A program made the position numbers and the translations under genes. This document shows, in pieces, positions 43,075-52,033 of a stretch of 64,000 nt of DNA (position 1 is the stretch's first letter; each line of letters opens with the position of its first letter). This DNA comes from CBDBBY01 sp965205055 (GTDB lineage: Bacteria > Pseudomonadota > Alphaproteobacteria > Rhodobacterales > Rhodobacteraceae): the NCBI GenBank assembly GCA_965205055.1, contig OZ242030.1, positions 2,914,001 through 2,978,000 on the forward strand, given 5' to 3'. A model generated the notes under the pieces. The model saw nothing but the letters and a program-made list of their open reading frames with translations, did not search any database and was not told the origin of the DNA.

Positions 43075-43604
43075 GCACTTTGTCGGTCAGCAAAACATTC
43101 GAGAGCAGCAGCTCTGTCAGCGAAGCCGAGTATTCAATTTGCGGTCTGTATCGATTCCGCCTGACCCGAACATGGAATCGAGCCGGACGGCATGCGTTGT
43201 TCATCATGCTGAATCCGTCCACTGCGACCGAAATCAAAAACGACCCGTCGGTCGAACGCTGCGAGCGCCGGGCGCGCGCGCTTGAATTCGGCAGCTTCAC
43301 GGTCTGCAACCTGTTCGCATACAGGAGCACGAATCCGAAAAAATTGAAGGAAGTCGGGGACCCGAACGGCATCGGAAACGACGAAGCCATAAAGTCCTCA
43401 TGCAACATCGCGGACGTCATCGTTTGCGCCTGGGGCAATCACGGCGCGCATCTGAACCGCGGAAAATTCGTCGAATCGATGCTTCGCGACAACGGGTGCG
43501 ACCTTCACCACCTCGGGATCACGGCTCGAGGGTTCCCGAAACACCCGCTTTATGTCAGCTATTCAGTCAAGCCAGCCGTTTGGGAGCGCTGCGATGCTCC
43601 CTGA
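43071..43604 (+). CDS. DUF1643 family protein
   Basis: 177 residues. YRFRLTRTWNRAGRHALFIM, LNPSTATEIKNDPSVERCER and GSFTVCNLFAYRSTNPKKLK, CAWGNHGAHLNRG and PKHPLYVSY are the DUF1643 signature. The function is unknown. The ATG overlaps the truB stop in ATGA, so translation is coupled. The family commonly follows truB in Rhodobacteraceae. Confidence 0.88.
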   Translation: MSTLSVSKTFESSSSVSEAEYSICGLYRFRLTRTWNRAGRHALFIMLNPSTATEIKNDPSVERCERRARALEFGSFTVCNLFAYRSTNPKKLKEVGDPNGIGNDEAIKSSCNIADVIVCAWGNHGAHLNRGKFVESMLRDNGCDLHHLGITARGFPKHPLYVSYSVKPAVWERCDAP

Positions 43605-43640
43605 ATGCGCCGCATGCTCCACAATGGATGAGTTGATTCC

Positions 43641-44540
43641 ATGAGCGGATTGCCCGGATTCGAGAAATCGTTCGTTGAAGCGAACGGAATAAGGATCGCC
43701 ATCCATGCCGGAGGAAGCGGTCCTTGTCTGGTCCTGTTGCACGGCTTCCCGCAAAACCACATGTGCTGGAGCAAAATCGCTCCCGAACTCTCGCGCGGCT
43801 ATCGATGCATCGTTCCGGATCTTCGCGGGTACGGCGAAAGCGACGCGCCGAAGGATATTGCCCCGTACCGCGGATACTCGAAGCGGAACATGGCGGCTGA
43901 CGTTGCCGGGCTGCTGGACGCCCTTGGCGTCGAAAAGGCTTCAATCGTCGGCCATGACCGGGGCGCGCGGGTTGCTTACAGATTGGCGTTGGACTTTCGG
44001 CATAGAGTCGACCGCATCGCAATTTTGGAAGTCGTTCCGACAGGCGAGCTTTGGCGGCGTTGGAACGCGGAGCTTGCCTACAACGCATATCATTGGACAT
44101 TTCTTGCTCAGCCAGCTCCGCTTCCGGAGCGGATGATCTCCTCCGATCCGGTTTCCTTCATCGACTGGACGCTCGCAAGCTGGACTTTGTCGAAATCGTT
44201 GAAGCCGTTTCCGCAAGCGGCGCTCGCCTCATACCGCCGTCAAGCGGAGGACCCCGACCGGATCGCGGCAATGTGCTGCGACTACAGAGCCGGAGCCGGG
44301 ATCGACCGAGAAATCGACGAGGAGGACAGGAAAGCTGGCCGCAAGATCGCCGCACCCTTGCATTTCATTTGGAGCGAGTCGGGATTTCCCGCGCAGGCCG
44401 GCGACCCGATGGGAATTTGGCGCCCGATGTGCGAACGGCTGACCGGAGAATCGATTCCCGGATGCGGGCACTTCGTTATGGAGGAAAACCCGCATGAACT
44501 TCTTCCCAAAATCACAAAATTTCTGGATCTGGCGCGCTGA
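43641..44540 (+). CDS. Alpha/beta hydrolase, fluoroacetate (haloacetate) dehalogenase-like
   Basis: 299 residues. HGFPQNHMCW, LRGYGESDAPK and VGHDRGARVAYRLALD mark the fold. Compared with fluoroacetate dehalogenase RPA1163, nucleophile Asp106, carboxylate-binding Arg107 and Arg110, halide-binding His151, Trp152 and Tyr215, and catalytic His277 are all at matching positions (constant offset of 3-4). The third triad member, Asp134 in RPA1163, is Glu130 here (ILEVVPT). So it probably hydrolyses a haloacetate or similar small acid, or an epoxide. It follows DUF1643 by 36 bases without a strong ribosome binding site. Confidence 0.75.
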   Translation: MSGLPGFEKSFVEANGIRIAIHAGGSGPCLVLLHGFPQNHMCWSKIAPELSRGYRCIVPDLRGYGESDAPKDIAPYRGYSKRNMAADVAGLLDALGVEKASIVGHDRGARVAYRLALDFRHRVDRIAILEVVPTGELWRRWNAELAYNAYHWTFLAQPAPLPERMISSDPVSFIDWTLASWTLSKSLKPFPQAALASYRRQAEDPDRIAAMCCDYRAGAGIDREIDEEDRKAGRKIAAPLHFIWSESGFPAQAGDPMGIWRPMCERLTGESIPGCGHFVMEENPHELLPKITKFLDLAR

Positions 44541-44668
44541 ATGGAACGTCCATGGGATCGTTGCGCCGCGTTCGCGGCGCGAATTCGTTCGGCCGGACCG
44601 CAACGTACTCGGCAATGGCCGAGTGTCGGCATTGCCGGGCAACCAACACCTCCACTGTCGCTCAAATT

Positions 44669-45190
44669 TCAGGTCTTGTGATCGGAATTATCCGTGCCGG
44701 ATCGCTCCGGGAACTGATAGCGGAAGGTGCAACAGTCATCGCCCGCCATGATGGTCTTGTCGCGACGAAGGCTCGCGTCCGGATTGAATCCCTCGATCAA
44801 GGAATAATCGCGGTTGCATGACAGCATCGCGCCGAATTCCTTGATTCCGAGCGCCGCGTAGAGTTCCGCGTACTTGCACCTTTTCACGTCGAAATCCAAT
44901 CGCGTGTCGGACTGATCAAGAATTTCGATCTCCATCGCCCCGTCCTTCATCCAGAACTGAAGCGTTTCAAGGAAAGAGCCCAAGGAATTCCCGAATTCCG
45001 CAGAAAGGGCTGCCCCCTGTTCGCGAGCAAGGCTGACGATGGTTTCCGATACGACTTTCTCCACGCGCTCCCTGCCGAATTCGTCCGCCAGCGCATTCAT
45101 GAGAGGAGCAAGGATGCGCGCTTCGGCTTCCCGCCGGGTGAGCACGCCAATTTTCCGGTTCAGGTCGTCCTGCAGATTTGTTTCGGCCAT
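44669..45190 (-). CDS. L-2-amino-thiazoline-4-carboxylic acid hydrolase-like protein
   Basis: 173 residues from ATG 45190, which has a GGAGG site. LTRREAEARILAPLMNALAD, FWMKDGAMEIEILDQSDTRL, DFDVKRCKYAELYAALGIKE, FGAMLSCNRDYSLIEGFNPD and LRRDKTIMAGDDCCTFRYQF are the pattern of the ATC hydrolase family, with conserved Cys, Asp and His/Cys near the end. The founding enzyme opens a thiazoline ring to give cysteine; most homologues are untested. Single gene, convergent with the hydrolase. Confidence 0.75.
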   Translation of the reverse strand: MAETNLQDDLNRKIGVLTRREAEARILAPLMNALADEFGRERVEKVVSETIVSLAREQGAALSAEFGNSLGSFLETLQFWMKDGAMEIEILDQSDTRLDFDVKRCKYAELYAALGIKEFGAMLSCNRDYSLIEGFNPDASLRRDKTIMAGDDCCTFRYQFPERSGTDNSDHKT

Positions 45191-45298
45191 GCCTTTCCTC
45201 CGATAGCTGATCACTCGGCCACCATATCCGCGCTTCGCCGCGCCAAGCAATCAAATGGAGAGGCTGTCGCTCGAATCCCGGCAACGAGTCATTCGAAT

Positions 45299-45955
45299 TC
45301 AGAACGGGCACGGCGAGGTGAATGCAATCCGTTCGCCGTCTTCAGGATGAAAGAGCCGCAATGTCTCCGCGTGCAGCTGGAGCCGGTCGACAGCAATTGC
45401 GCCGCCATCGAAACCGTAAAGCGGGTCGCCCATGATTGGGTGGCCGATCGCCCGGGCGTGGACCCGCAGCTGATGGCTTCGCCCCGTCTTGGGCATGAAT
45501 TTCAGTCGGGTGGCATCCTGCTCGAAACTCAGCACCTCCCATTCCGTTTCGGCCGGCTTGCCTCGGTGGAAATCGACTTTCTGCAGCGGCCGATTGGACC
45601 AATTGACGGCAAGAGGCAGCTTGATCCTCCCTGCGGGCGCCGCGACGCGCCCGTGCACCCTTGCATGGTAGATCTTCTCCACATGCCTTCGCTCGAATTG
45701 CAGCCCGATATGCCGCTGCGCCGCCCGGCGGCGCGCAAAAACCATGAGCCCCGACGTGCCGAGATCCAGCCTGTGGACCAACAACGCCTCTTCGAATTTC
45801 GCTTGCACTCGGGCGAGCAGGCAATCCGCCAAATCCGGCGCTTTTCCCGGAACCGTCAGAAGTCCGTCGGGCTTGTTCACGATCAGGATCGAATCGTCCG
45901 CATGCAGGACCTCCAATGGCGCATCAGGCGGCCGGTAGTCGAGTTTGCCGATCAC
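45299..45955 (-). CDS. RluA-family RNA pseudouridine synthase
   Basis: 218 residues. VNKPDGLLTVPGKAPDLADC, then the catalytic HRLDLGTSGLMVFARR with its Asp, KIYHARVHG, GRSHQLRVHARAIGHPIMGD and PLYGF. No N-terminal S4 domain, and length typical of the short RluA/TruC type. It isomerises uridine in rRNA or tRNA. The GTG start at 45955 overlaps the zapE stop as GTGA, so translation is coupled. The frame is open upstream only as a shadow of zapE. Confidence 0.88.
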   Translation of the reverse strand: MIGKLDYRPPDAPLEVLHADDSILIVNKPDGLLTVPGKAPDLADCLLARVQAKFEEALLVHRLDLGTSGLMVFARRRAAQRHIGLQFERRHVEKIYHARVHGRVAAPAGRIKLPLAVNWSNRPLQKVDFHRGKPAETEWEVLSFEQDATRLKFMPKTGRSHQLRVHARAIGHPIMGDPLYGFDGGAIAVDRLQLHAETLRLFHPEDGERIAFTSPCPF

Positions 45956-47052
45956 TTGGCCTTGGAAGCAGAATCGAGCTGCCAGCCGCTGCTCTGCATC
46001 TCCCTTATCCGCGACGCCGCCCGCTCGAATTGGAATGCCCCGCTTCCCTCGGAATACAGGTTCTCCGGCTCCGCCGCGGCCGAAATCACCAATTGGACCC
46101 GAGCCTCGTACAACGCGTCGACGAGAAGGACGAAACGCTTGGCCTCGTTGTAATTCGACCTCGCAAGCAAAGGGACATCCTCCACGATCAAGACGCGCAC
46201 CGCATTCGCGATCGCCAAGAAATCGCCCGGCCCCAGCGGCTGACCGCAAAGATCCCAGAAGTTCGATCTGGCCACCCCGTTTCCGTATCTGGGCAGATGA
46301 ATTTCCCGCCCCTTGCAGTGAAGAACCCTTGTTTCGGATTTTCCGCCCGTCAGGTCGCTCCAAATGCACTCTATCGCCTCTGCGGACGCCGAGTCGGCCG
46401 GTGTGAAATACGTCGGGGCGCCTTTCAGCCGGTCCTGCCGGTAGTCCAAGCCGCCGGCCAATTCGTGAACAACCATCGTCCGCCCTACGAAATCGACGAA
46501 CGGCAGAAACAGATGCCGGTTGAGGCCGTCCTTGTACAGCTCTCCCGGATGGAAGTTCGATGTGGTGCAGACGATCGCGCCGAGCCGGTTCAGGCTTTCG
46601 AACAAGCGTCCGACAATCATGGCGTCCGCGATGTCCTCGATCTGCATTTCATCCAAGCAGATCACCCGGACATTTTCGGCAAGCTTGCTCGCCACCGGAG
46701 GAATGGCGTCGTCGACTTCTGTCTTCCGGATATCGTGCAGCGCCGCATGGACCTCTTGCATGAAGTCGAGAAAATGGACCCGCCGCTTGCGGTCCGTGCC
46801 GGAGAATTCGAAAAACAGGTCCATCAGCATCGACTTGCCGCGACCGACCTTGCCCCAAATGTAGAGTCCCTTTTCGGCGCTCTCCTTGCCTCTTCGAAAA
46901 ATGCTTTTGAATGAACGCGAGTTCTGCTCCGAACTCAGCACCCGCTCCTTGAGCATGTCGAGCTGATCGGCCGCGGCCGTCTGCGCCTGGTCCGGCTTGA
47001 GGCCGCCGGATGCGATTCTGGCGGAAATCAGTTCACGAAATGATTGCGACAT
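45952..47052 (-). CDS. zapE: Cell division protein ZapE (AFG1-like ATPase)
   Basis: 366 residues. Walker A GLYIWGKVGRGKSMLMDLFF near residue 62-80; HFLDFMQEVHAAL; Walker B VICLDEMQIEDIADAMIVGR; sensor region GAIVCTTSNFHPGELYKDGL; LFLPFVDF; and a C-terminal FVLLVDALYEARVQLVISAA. The family (AFG1/LACE1) interacts with FtsZ in bacteria. Met at 47052 starts the conserved region (SQSFRELISARIASG); the open frame reaches 47142. Confidence 0.9.
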   Translation of the reverse strand: MSQSFRELISARIASGGLKPDQAQTAAADQLDMLKERVLSSEQNSRSFKSIFRRGKESAEKGLYIWGKVGRGKSMLMDLFFEFSGTDRKRRVHFLDFMQEVHAALHDIRKTEVDDAIPPVASKLAENVRVICLDEMQIEDIADAMIVGRLFESLNRLGAIVCTTSNFHPGELYKDGLNRHLFLPFVDFVGRTMVVHELAGGLDYRQDRLKGAPTYFTPADSASAEAIECIWSDLTGGKSETRVLHCKGREIHLPRYGNGVARSNFWDLCGQPLGPGDFLAIANAVRVLIVEDVPLLARSNYNEAKRFVLLVDALYEARVQLVISAAAEPENLYSEGSGAFQFERAASRIREMQSSGWQLDSASKAK

Positions 47053-47428
47053 GCGAACCGGCAAGTTTCCAGTGAAGCGGGAGTGGCGCGAGTCGGACCG
47101 CACGCAACCGCAGCTGGCACTTCTTTTGCGCGAATTGGGCAATCATGCAAGAATCGTCCGGACAATGCGCCGGGGCGATCAGGCCGCGCAGTGCAGGTCG
47201 GCGGCCTCAGGAATTGCACGGATGGCCTTGCCGAAGATCCGGATACGTGAAATTCCGCCTCGGCAGGCAGGCGGGCGAAGGCGATGCGGTTTCGCGTTGC
47301 CGCGTCCGCGAGCGAGACCAATTGACAATCGCCTTGAATCCCGTTGCAACAACTAGCGCTCCGGTTTTTTCCCGCCGAACCGGAAATCCAGCTCTCGCTG
47401 AGCGAAGTCGACAGGAAGATGAACTGCA
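47053..47428. other. Divergent intergenic region between zapE and gmd
   Basis: About 375 bases. It must hold both promoters. A short GC-rich inverted repeat (CCGCCT and AGGCGG) occurs near 47250-47270. I see no gene. Confidence 0.4.
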
Positions 47429-48478
47429 ATGGAACAAAGAACCGCACTGATTACAGGCATCACCGGGCAAGACGGCGCCTACTTGTCGGAATTCCTGTTG
47501 GAGAAAGGTTATCGGGTTCACGGCATAAAGCGCCGGACCTCTCTCTTCAACACTGCGCGCATTGACCATCTTCTCGAAGGCGAGCCCGGACGCACCGGAG
47601 CGTTCTCGCTGCATCACGGCGACATGACGGACAGCACGAGCTTGACGCATGTCATGCAAAAGGTTCGGCCGGACGAGGTCTACAACCTTGCGGCTCAAAG
47701 CCATGTCATGACATCCTTCGAGGAGCCCGAATACACCGCGAACTCCGATGCGCTCGGACCGCTGAGACTGCTTGAAGCCATCCGCATACTCGGACTTTCG
47801 GAAAAAACCCGATTCTATCAGGCGTCGACATCGGAGCTGTTCGGACTTGTGCAAGAGCATCCGCAGTCCGAAACGACGCCGTTCTATCCGCGCAGCCCCT
47901 ACGGAACCGCCAAGCTCTACGCGCATTGGATAACGGTCAACTATCGAGAAGCGTACCGATTGTTCGCGTGCAACGGCATATTGTTCAATCACGAAAGCCC
48001 GGTCCGGGGCGAGACCTTCGTAACCCGGAAAATCACGCGCGGATTGGCGCGCATCAAGCTCGGCCTGCAAGACCTACTGGTGCTGGGCAATCTGGACGCG
48101 CTGAGAGACTGGGGCCATGCTCGCGACTATGTGGAAATGCAATGGCTGATGCTGCAGCAGCCCGAGCCCGAGGACTTCGTCATCGCCTCCGGAGTGCAGC
48201 ATTCCGTGCGCGAATTCGTCATCGCCGCCGCCGCCGAACTGGACATCTCCATCACTTTCGAAGGCGCCGGCATCGACGAAATCGGCCGCGACGCGAGCGG
48301 CCGACCTGTGGTCGTCGTGGATGCGAGATACTTCAGGCCGGCGGAAGTGGACACTCTTCTGGGGAATGCGGAAAAAGCGCGGCGGAAACTGGGATGGAAA
48401 CCGAAGACGACATTCTCCCAACTCGTCAAGGAAATGGTCCAAGCCGACTTTGATGAACAAAAGAAGGCAGCCGGGTAG
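47429..48478 (+). CDS. gmd: GDP-mannose 4,6-dehydratase
   Basis: 349 residues. N-terminal NADP motif TALITGITGQDGAYLSEFLL at 5-24; GIKRRTSLFNTARIDHL; HHGDMTDSTSL; NLAAQSHVMTSFEEPEYTAN; the active-site ASTSELFG and YGTAKLYAHW (YxxxK); NHESPVRGETFVTRKIT; and LDALRDWGHARDYVEMQWLM. It makes GDP-4-keto-6-deoxymannose, the precursor of GDP-fucose and GDP-rhamnose for surface polysaccharides. No reductase or epimerase gene follows, so the product sugar is open. Confidence 0.95.
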   Translation: MEQRTALITGITGQDGAYLSEFLLEKGYRVHGIKRRTSLFNTARIDHLLEGEPGRTGAFSLHHGDMTDSTSLTHVMQKVRPDEVYNLAAQSHVMTSFEEPEYTANSDALGPLRLLEAIRILGLSEKTRFYQASTSELFGLVQEHPQSETTPFYPRSPYGTAKLYAHWITVNYREAYRLFACNGILFNHESPVRGETFVTRKITRGLARIKLGLQDLLVLGNLDALRDWGHARDYVEMQWLMLQQPEPEDFVIASGVQHSVREFVIAAAAELDISITFEGAGIDEIGRDASGRPVVVVDARYFRPAEVDTLLGNAEKARRKLGWKPKTTFSQLVKEMVQADFDEQKKAAG

Positions 48479-48725
48479 TTCGTCGGCAGGGTCCGCGCCC
48501 GCCATTTTTTTGGAAGCCCGCCCGGTCGACACTGCAAGGCTGCGCTGGACGGAACGCGGCCTGGACCTGCATCGGTTCGCCAGCGCAGATTGACGAATGG
48601 GCCCGAATGCCGACAGTTGCATCGGGGCAGGGAGAGCGGAAAATTGTCAATCCGCGCAGCAGAGTGATATTCGTCTCAGGCCGTTGTCACGCGGGGCACG
48701 CCCGCGCTTCGCTTGGCAGACCTGA
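48479..48725. other. Intergenic stretch, no gene seen
   Basis: About 245 bases between gmd and the MFS gene, without a clear hairpin or gene. Confidence 0.4.
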
Positions 48726-50009
48726 TTGGACCTTTCGATTGTGAATAAGTCGGAAACCACGCATTACTCAGCCAAGCTGATTACACCCGTGCTCGTCGCG
48801 GGCTGCGTGATCATCATGATCAGCTTCGCGGTGCGCGCGAGTTTCGGGGTGTTTCAAATCCCGATCGCCGACGAATTCGGCTGGCTGCGAGCCGAGTTCT
48901 CGCTGGCGCTCGCGATCCAGAATCTGGCCTGGGGCATCGGGCAGCCCATTTTCGGCGCGCTGGCAGAAAAGTTCGGAGACCGGCTCGCCGTGATCTTGGG
49001 CGCGATCGTCTATGCGGGCGGCCTAGTTCTCTCCAGCGGAGCCACGACTCCGGAAGCCCACCAGTTCCTGGAGTTCTTCGTCGGGTTCGGCTTTGCCGCG
49101 ACGGGATTCGGCGTGATCCTGGCGGTCGTCGGACGCGCCAGCTCGGACGAAAACCGATCCATGTCGCTTGGCATCGCGACAGCGGCAGGCTCGGTCGGCC
49201 AGGTATTCGGCGCGCCGACGGCGGAATGGATGCTGGGCTTCATGACTTGGCAAACCGTGTTCATCTGCTTCGCGCTGTCGATACTCCTTTCGCTTTCGGT
49301 TCTTCCGATGATGAGAGCGCCCCGCAAGGCATCGGCTGCCGAACTTGAAGAAAGCATGAGATCAATCGTGCTGAAGGCGTTCAGAGATCCTTCCTACACG
49401 CTGATATTCGTGGGATTCTTCTCCTGCGGCTACCAGCTGGCCTTCATCACTTCCCATTTCCCTGCGTTCGTGACCGAGATGTGCAGCCCGATCGCACCCG
49501 GCGGGCTTCTTCACAATTTGGGCATCACCACGACTTCGGCATTGGGCGCGGCAGCGATCGCGGTCATCGGACTTGCCAACATTGCGGGAACAGTGTGCGC
49601 CGGCTGGCTGGGCAAATACTACTCGCGAAAATATCTGCTGGCGATCATTTACGCCGGGAGAACGGTCGCGTCGGCATGGTTCATACTGGCTCCGATCACG
49701 CCGATGTCCGTCCTGCTGTTTTCCGCCGCGATGGGCGCGCTCTGGCTCGCGACCGTTCCGCTCACGGGCGGGCTTGTCGGGCACATCTACGGCCTCCGAT
49801 ACATGGCGACATTGTACGGAATCATTTTCTTCTCGCATCAACTCGGCGGTTTCACGGGCGTTTGGCTCGGCGGCGAGCTTTACGACCTCTACGGGAATTA
49901 CGACCTGGTCTGGTGGATCGGCGTCGGCGTGGGAGCATTTTCAGCGATCGTCCATCTTCCGGTCAATGAGCGACCGCTGGAATTCAGACACACCGCTGCC
50001 GGCGCTTGA
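48726..50009 (+). CDS. MFS transporter, OFA/monocarboxylate-like
   Basis: 427 residues with 12 predicted helices. The N-terminal half (FGVFQIPIADEFGWLRAEFS, IQNLAWGIGQPIFGALAEKF, GDRLAVILGA) and central loop resemble the oxalate/formate and monocarboxylate group of the major facilitator family. Likely cargo is a small organic anion, but this is not readable from the sequence. Start TTG 48726; GTG 48741 is equally possible, and neither has a strong ribosome binding site. Confidence 0.8.
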   Translation: MDLSIVNKSETTHYSAKLITPVLVAGCVIIMISFAVRASFGVFQIPIADEFGWLRAEFSLALAIQNLAWGIGQPIFGALAEKFGDRLAVILGAIVYAGGLVLSSGATTPEAHQFLEFFVGFGFAATGFGVILAVVGRASSDENRSMSLGIATAAGSVGQVFGAPTAEWMLGFMTWQTVFICFALSILLSLSVLPMMRAPRKASAAELEESMRSIVLKAFRDPSYTLIFVGFFSCGYQLAFITSHFPAFVTEMCSPIAPGGLLHNLGITTTSALGAAAIAVIGLANIAGTVCAGWLGKYYSRKYLLAIIYAGRTVASAWFILAPITPMSVLLFSAAMGALWLATVPLTGGLVGHIYGLRYMATLYGIIFFSHQLGGFTGVWLGGELYDLYGNYDLVWWIGVGVGAFSAIVHLPVNERPLEFRHTAAGA

Positions 50010-50159
50010 AATCATACCCCGCATTGCACTCTGGATGGGTTGCGCCTCAAACCGAATGAAGCTTTCGCCCTCTCTGGTTCGACGGCGGACATTGGGCAAT
50101 GCCAAGACGCGCGGATCGCCTTGCGCCGCCGGAGCGCCCGGGATGGATTCTCAAGCCTT

Positions 50160-51095
50160 TCAAGCCTGCCGCGCACTCCATGCGCCGAGGATGTAGCGCG
50201 CCGTCATCAGGTCCAAATGCGCACCGCCGCCGTTCTTGAACAAAGTGATTTCGCTGTCGGAATTCCGCCGAAACTTGCCGGCCTGAATATCGTAGAAATC
50301 GGCCAGCACATCATCCTCGCAAATGGCACCGCTCGACAACGGAGCGATCAATTCACCGATCTCGCGAAGCGTCGTGTCCCTCGAGTCCACAAACACCCGC
50401 GACCGGCTGAACGCTTCGTCGTCGGCTTCCCGCATATCGGATCGATAGGCGCCTATAAGATCCAAGTGCGTTCCAGCGGAAAGCCAACTCCCTCGGATCA
50501 GCGGTTCAGCGGACATGGTCGCGCATGTGACAATGTCCGAATTGCGCACGGCTTTTTCGAGATCGGTTGCGACATCGACTTCAACCAGCTCCGAAAATTC
50601 GGAAGCAAATTTTTCAGCCCGGTCCTTCGTGCGGTTCCAAACCGTGAAACAAGCATCCGGAAACAAGCTTCGGTGCGCATCGATCATGGACCGCGCGACT
50701 GTGCCCGCGCCGACAATCAATATTCGTTTCGCGTCCGGTCTGGCCAAGTGCTTTGCGGCAAGAAGGGAATCCCCGGCCGTCTTCCATTTGGTCACCAAAT
50801 GGAAATCGACCAGCGCTTCGGCGGTGCCCGTTTCGTCGTTGAAGAGTACCATTGCGCCGTTGACGGACGGGATCCCGCGATCCGAATTGCCCGGAAAAAC
50901 AGCCGCCATCTTCACGGCGCACCCCAAGCCATCAATCAAGGCCAATCTCGAAAGAACGGTATTCAGCCCCGACCGGATGAATTCGTCGCGGACTTGCGCT
51001 TTGGGGAATTTATGGCCCTCGCTCAGGCTGTTCGCGAGCTCCGACCAAACAAGAAGCGCGTCAGCGTCATCAAACTCAATTTGCAAAATCGGCAT
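50160..51095 (-). CDS. Ornithine cyclodeaminase / mu-crystallin family protein
   Basis: 311 residues. KMAAVFPGNSDRGIPSVNGA, VDFHLVTKWKTAGDSLLAAK, the NAD-binding ILIVGAGTVARSMIDAHRSL near 144-163 and HLDLIGAYRSDMREADDEAF follow the OCD family, whose members deaminate ornithine, reduce cyclic ketimines or dehydrogenate alanine. RT/RTAA-type residues that separate subgroups are not clear enough to choose. It converges with the MFS gene; the pairing hints at uptake and use of one compound. Confidence 0.85.
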   Translation of the reverse strand: MPILQIEFDDADALLVWSELANSLSEGHKFPKAQVRDEFIRSGLNTVLSRLALIDGLGCAVKMAAVFPGNSDRGIPSVNGAMVLFNDETGTAEALVDFHLVTKWKTAGDSLLAAKHLARPDAKRILIVGAGTVARSMIDAHRSLFPDACFTVWNRTKDRAEKFASEFSELVEVDVATDLEKAVRNSDIVTCATMSAEPLIRGSWLSAGTHLDLIGAYRSDMREADDEAFSRSRVFVDSRDTTLREIGELIAPLSSGAICEDDVLADFYDIQAGKFRRNSDSEITLFKNGGGAHLDLMTARYILGAWSARQA

Positions 51096-51147
51096 CGCAA
51101 AAATCCCGCAGTGAGGGCATTCCCCCTATATTCGCTGAAAGTGCCGC

Positions 51148-51387
51148 TCATTTGCAATCAACTAAATTTTCGAAAAAGATGCCGCAGGCATATCTCAAAT
51201 TCGGTTGAAACGACCGGAATCCGGCCTTGTCGTGGAGTTTTACACACGATTTCGAAGGTGTTGCCCGCAGTCCGGCACCGAAACTCAAAGTCCGGCGCAA
51301 GGCTGCCGCCCTGAACGGTTTTGCCCGAGTGCGAACGGCGCGCGGCGTGAATCGGCGCTCCTTTCCTCGGCCGGTTTCCGGTTCCAT
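51148..51387 (-). pseudogene. Degenerate second copy of the HEPN-associated partner gene
   Basis: Directly after HEPN copy 2, the sequence TAGGAGGCCGAATGGAACCG repeats the layout of copy 1 (TAGGAGGCCACAATGAACC), so the ribosome binding site and start of a partner gene were duplicated as well. The frame from 51380 codes for about 78 residues (MEPETGRGKERRFTPRAVRT) that do not match the intact partner protein beyond the first residues, because of frameshifts. It is a remnant. Confidence 0.5.
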
Positions 51388-51395
51388 TCGGCCTC

Positions 51396-51680
51396 CTACG
51401 ATGCCCGCCGCTTGAACAGTGCAAGGGCGACAAAGCAACGCGCCGTCTTTGATTCCCACTTCCTAAGCGATCTGATTGCGTTGTGCGCCCAACGATTGCA
51501 GCCTGCGCGTCCAGCTTGGAACGGCGACCTTCAAGCGAATGCTCCGCTAATCGCCGCACAGCCCTCAGAGCGGCAAACGCGTCCGCGAACCTCCGGATTT
51601 CAGTCGAAAATATCGCACCGCCTTTTTGATTCCGAAAAGCGCTATTTTGGCTTCCGAGTCCAACGGCGCGGCACGCCTGA
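51396..51680 (-). pseudogene. HEPN-domain gene, copy 2, C-terminal remnant
   Basis: Minus-strand frames give HQACRAVGLGSQNSAF, FSTEIRRFADAFAALRAVRR and LAEHSLEGRRSKLDAQ, then after one frame change CFVALALFKRRAS and a TAG at 51396. This parallels copy 1 (KFPPEIQELAFAFATLQTAR, RADYSLEDR, RFVAHVLFKRRAS) with almost identical spacing (215 against 216 bases from FPPEI-like start to stop). The first part of the gene is missing. It lies right after the partner gene of copy 1, so the module was duplicated in tandem. Confidence 0.6.
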
Positions 51681-51718
51681 TGCGTTGCCAGGAAAACCAA
51701 CCCGAATTCACCGCCGCT

Positions 51719-52024
51719 CTACGCCGCAGCTGCGTCGGGTTCTTTGAAGTCGTCCTTGTCGAAATAGTGAAAGAGGGGAAAACCGAGACCAAGACCATGT
51801 TCCGGATTACGCCAAGTCTTGGAGACAATCTCGTGATGCAATTTATTCAGTGTCCTTCCGGTAAGTTGTCTGTAATCGCCATCGCACACGAAGTTCACGT
51901 CGACGACGGGGTCTCCGTCATGGTCGTACCCCGGCTTGACATCGATCCGTACAATTTTGATTCTGCTGAAGCGGGCCTTGAACGCACGCTCGGCGATCCG
52001 CTTCTCGACCGATTTTTGGTTCAT
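51719..52024 (-). CDS. Unknown partner protein of the HEPN module
   Basis: 101 residues from ATG 52024, with an AGGAGG site that overlaps the HEPN stop codon. It reads RIKIVRIDVKPGYDHDGDPV, VDVNFVCDGDYRQLTGRTLN and FPLFHYFDKDDFKEP. There is no nucleotidyltransferase GSxxxG motif, so it is not an MNT-type antitoxin. Similar short acidic proteins do follow HEPN genes in Alphaproteobacteria as far as I know, but they are uncharacterised. It is the only intact member of the duplicated module. Confidence 0.6.
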   Translation of the reverse strand: MNQKSVEKRIAERAFKARFSRIKIVRIDVKPGYDHDGDPVVDVNFVCDGDYRQLTGRTLNKLHHEIVSKTWRNPEHGLGLGFPLFHYFDKDDFKEPDAAAA

Positions 52025-52033
52025 TGTGGCCTC

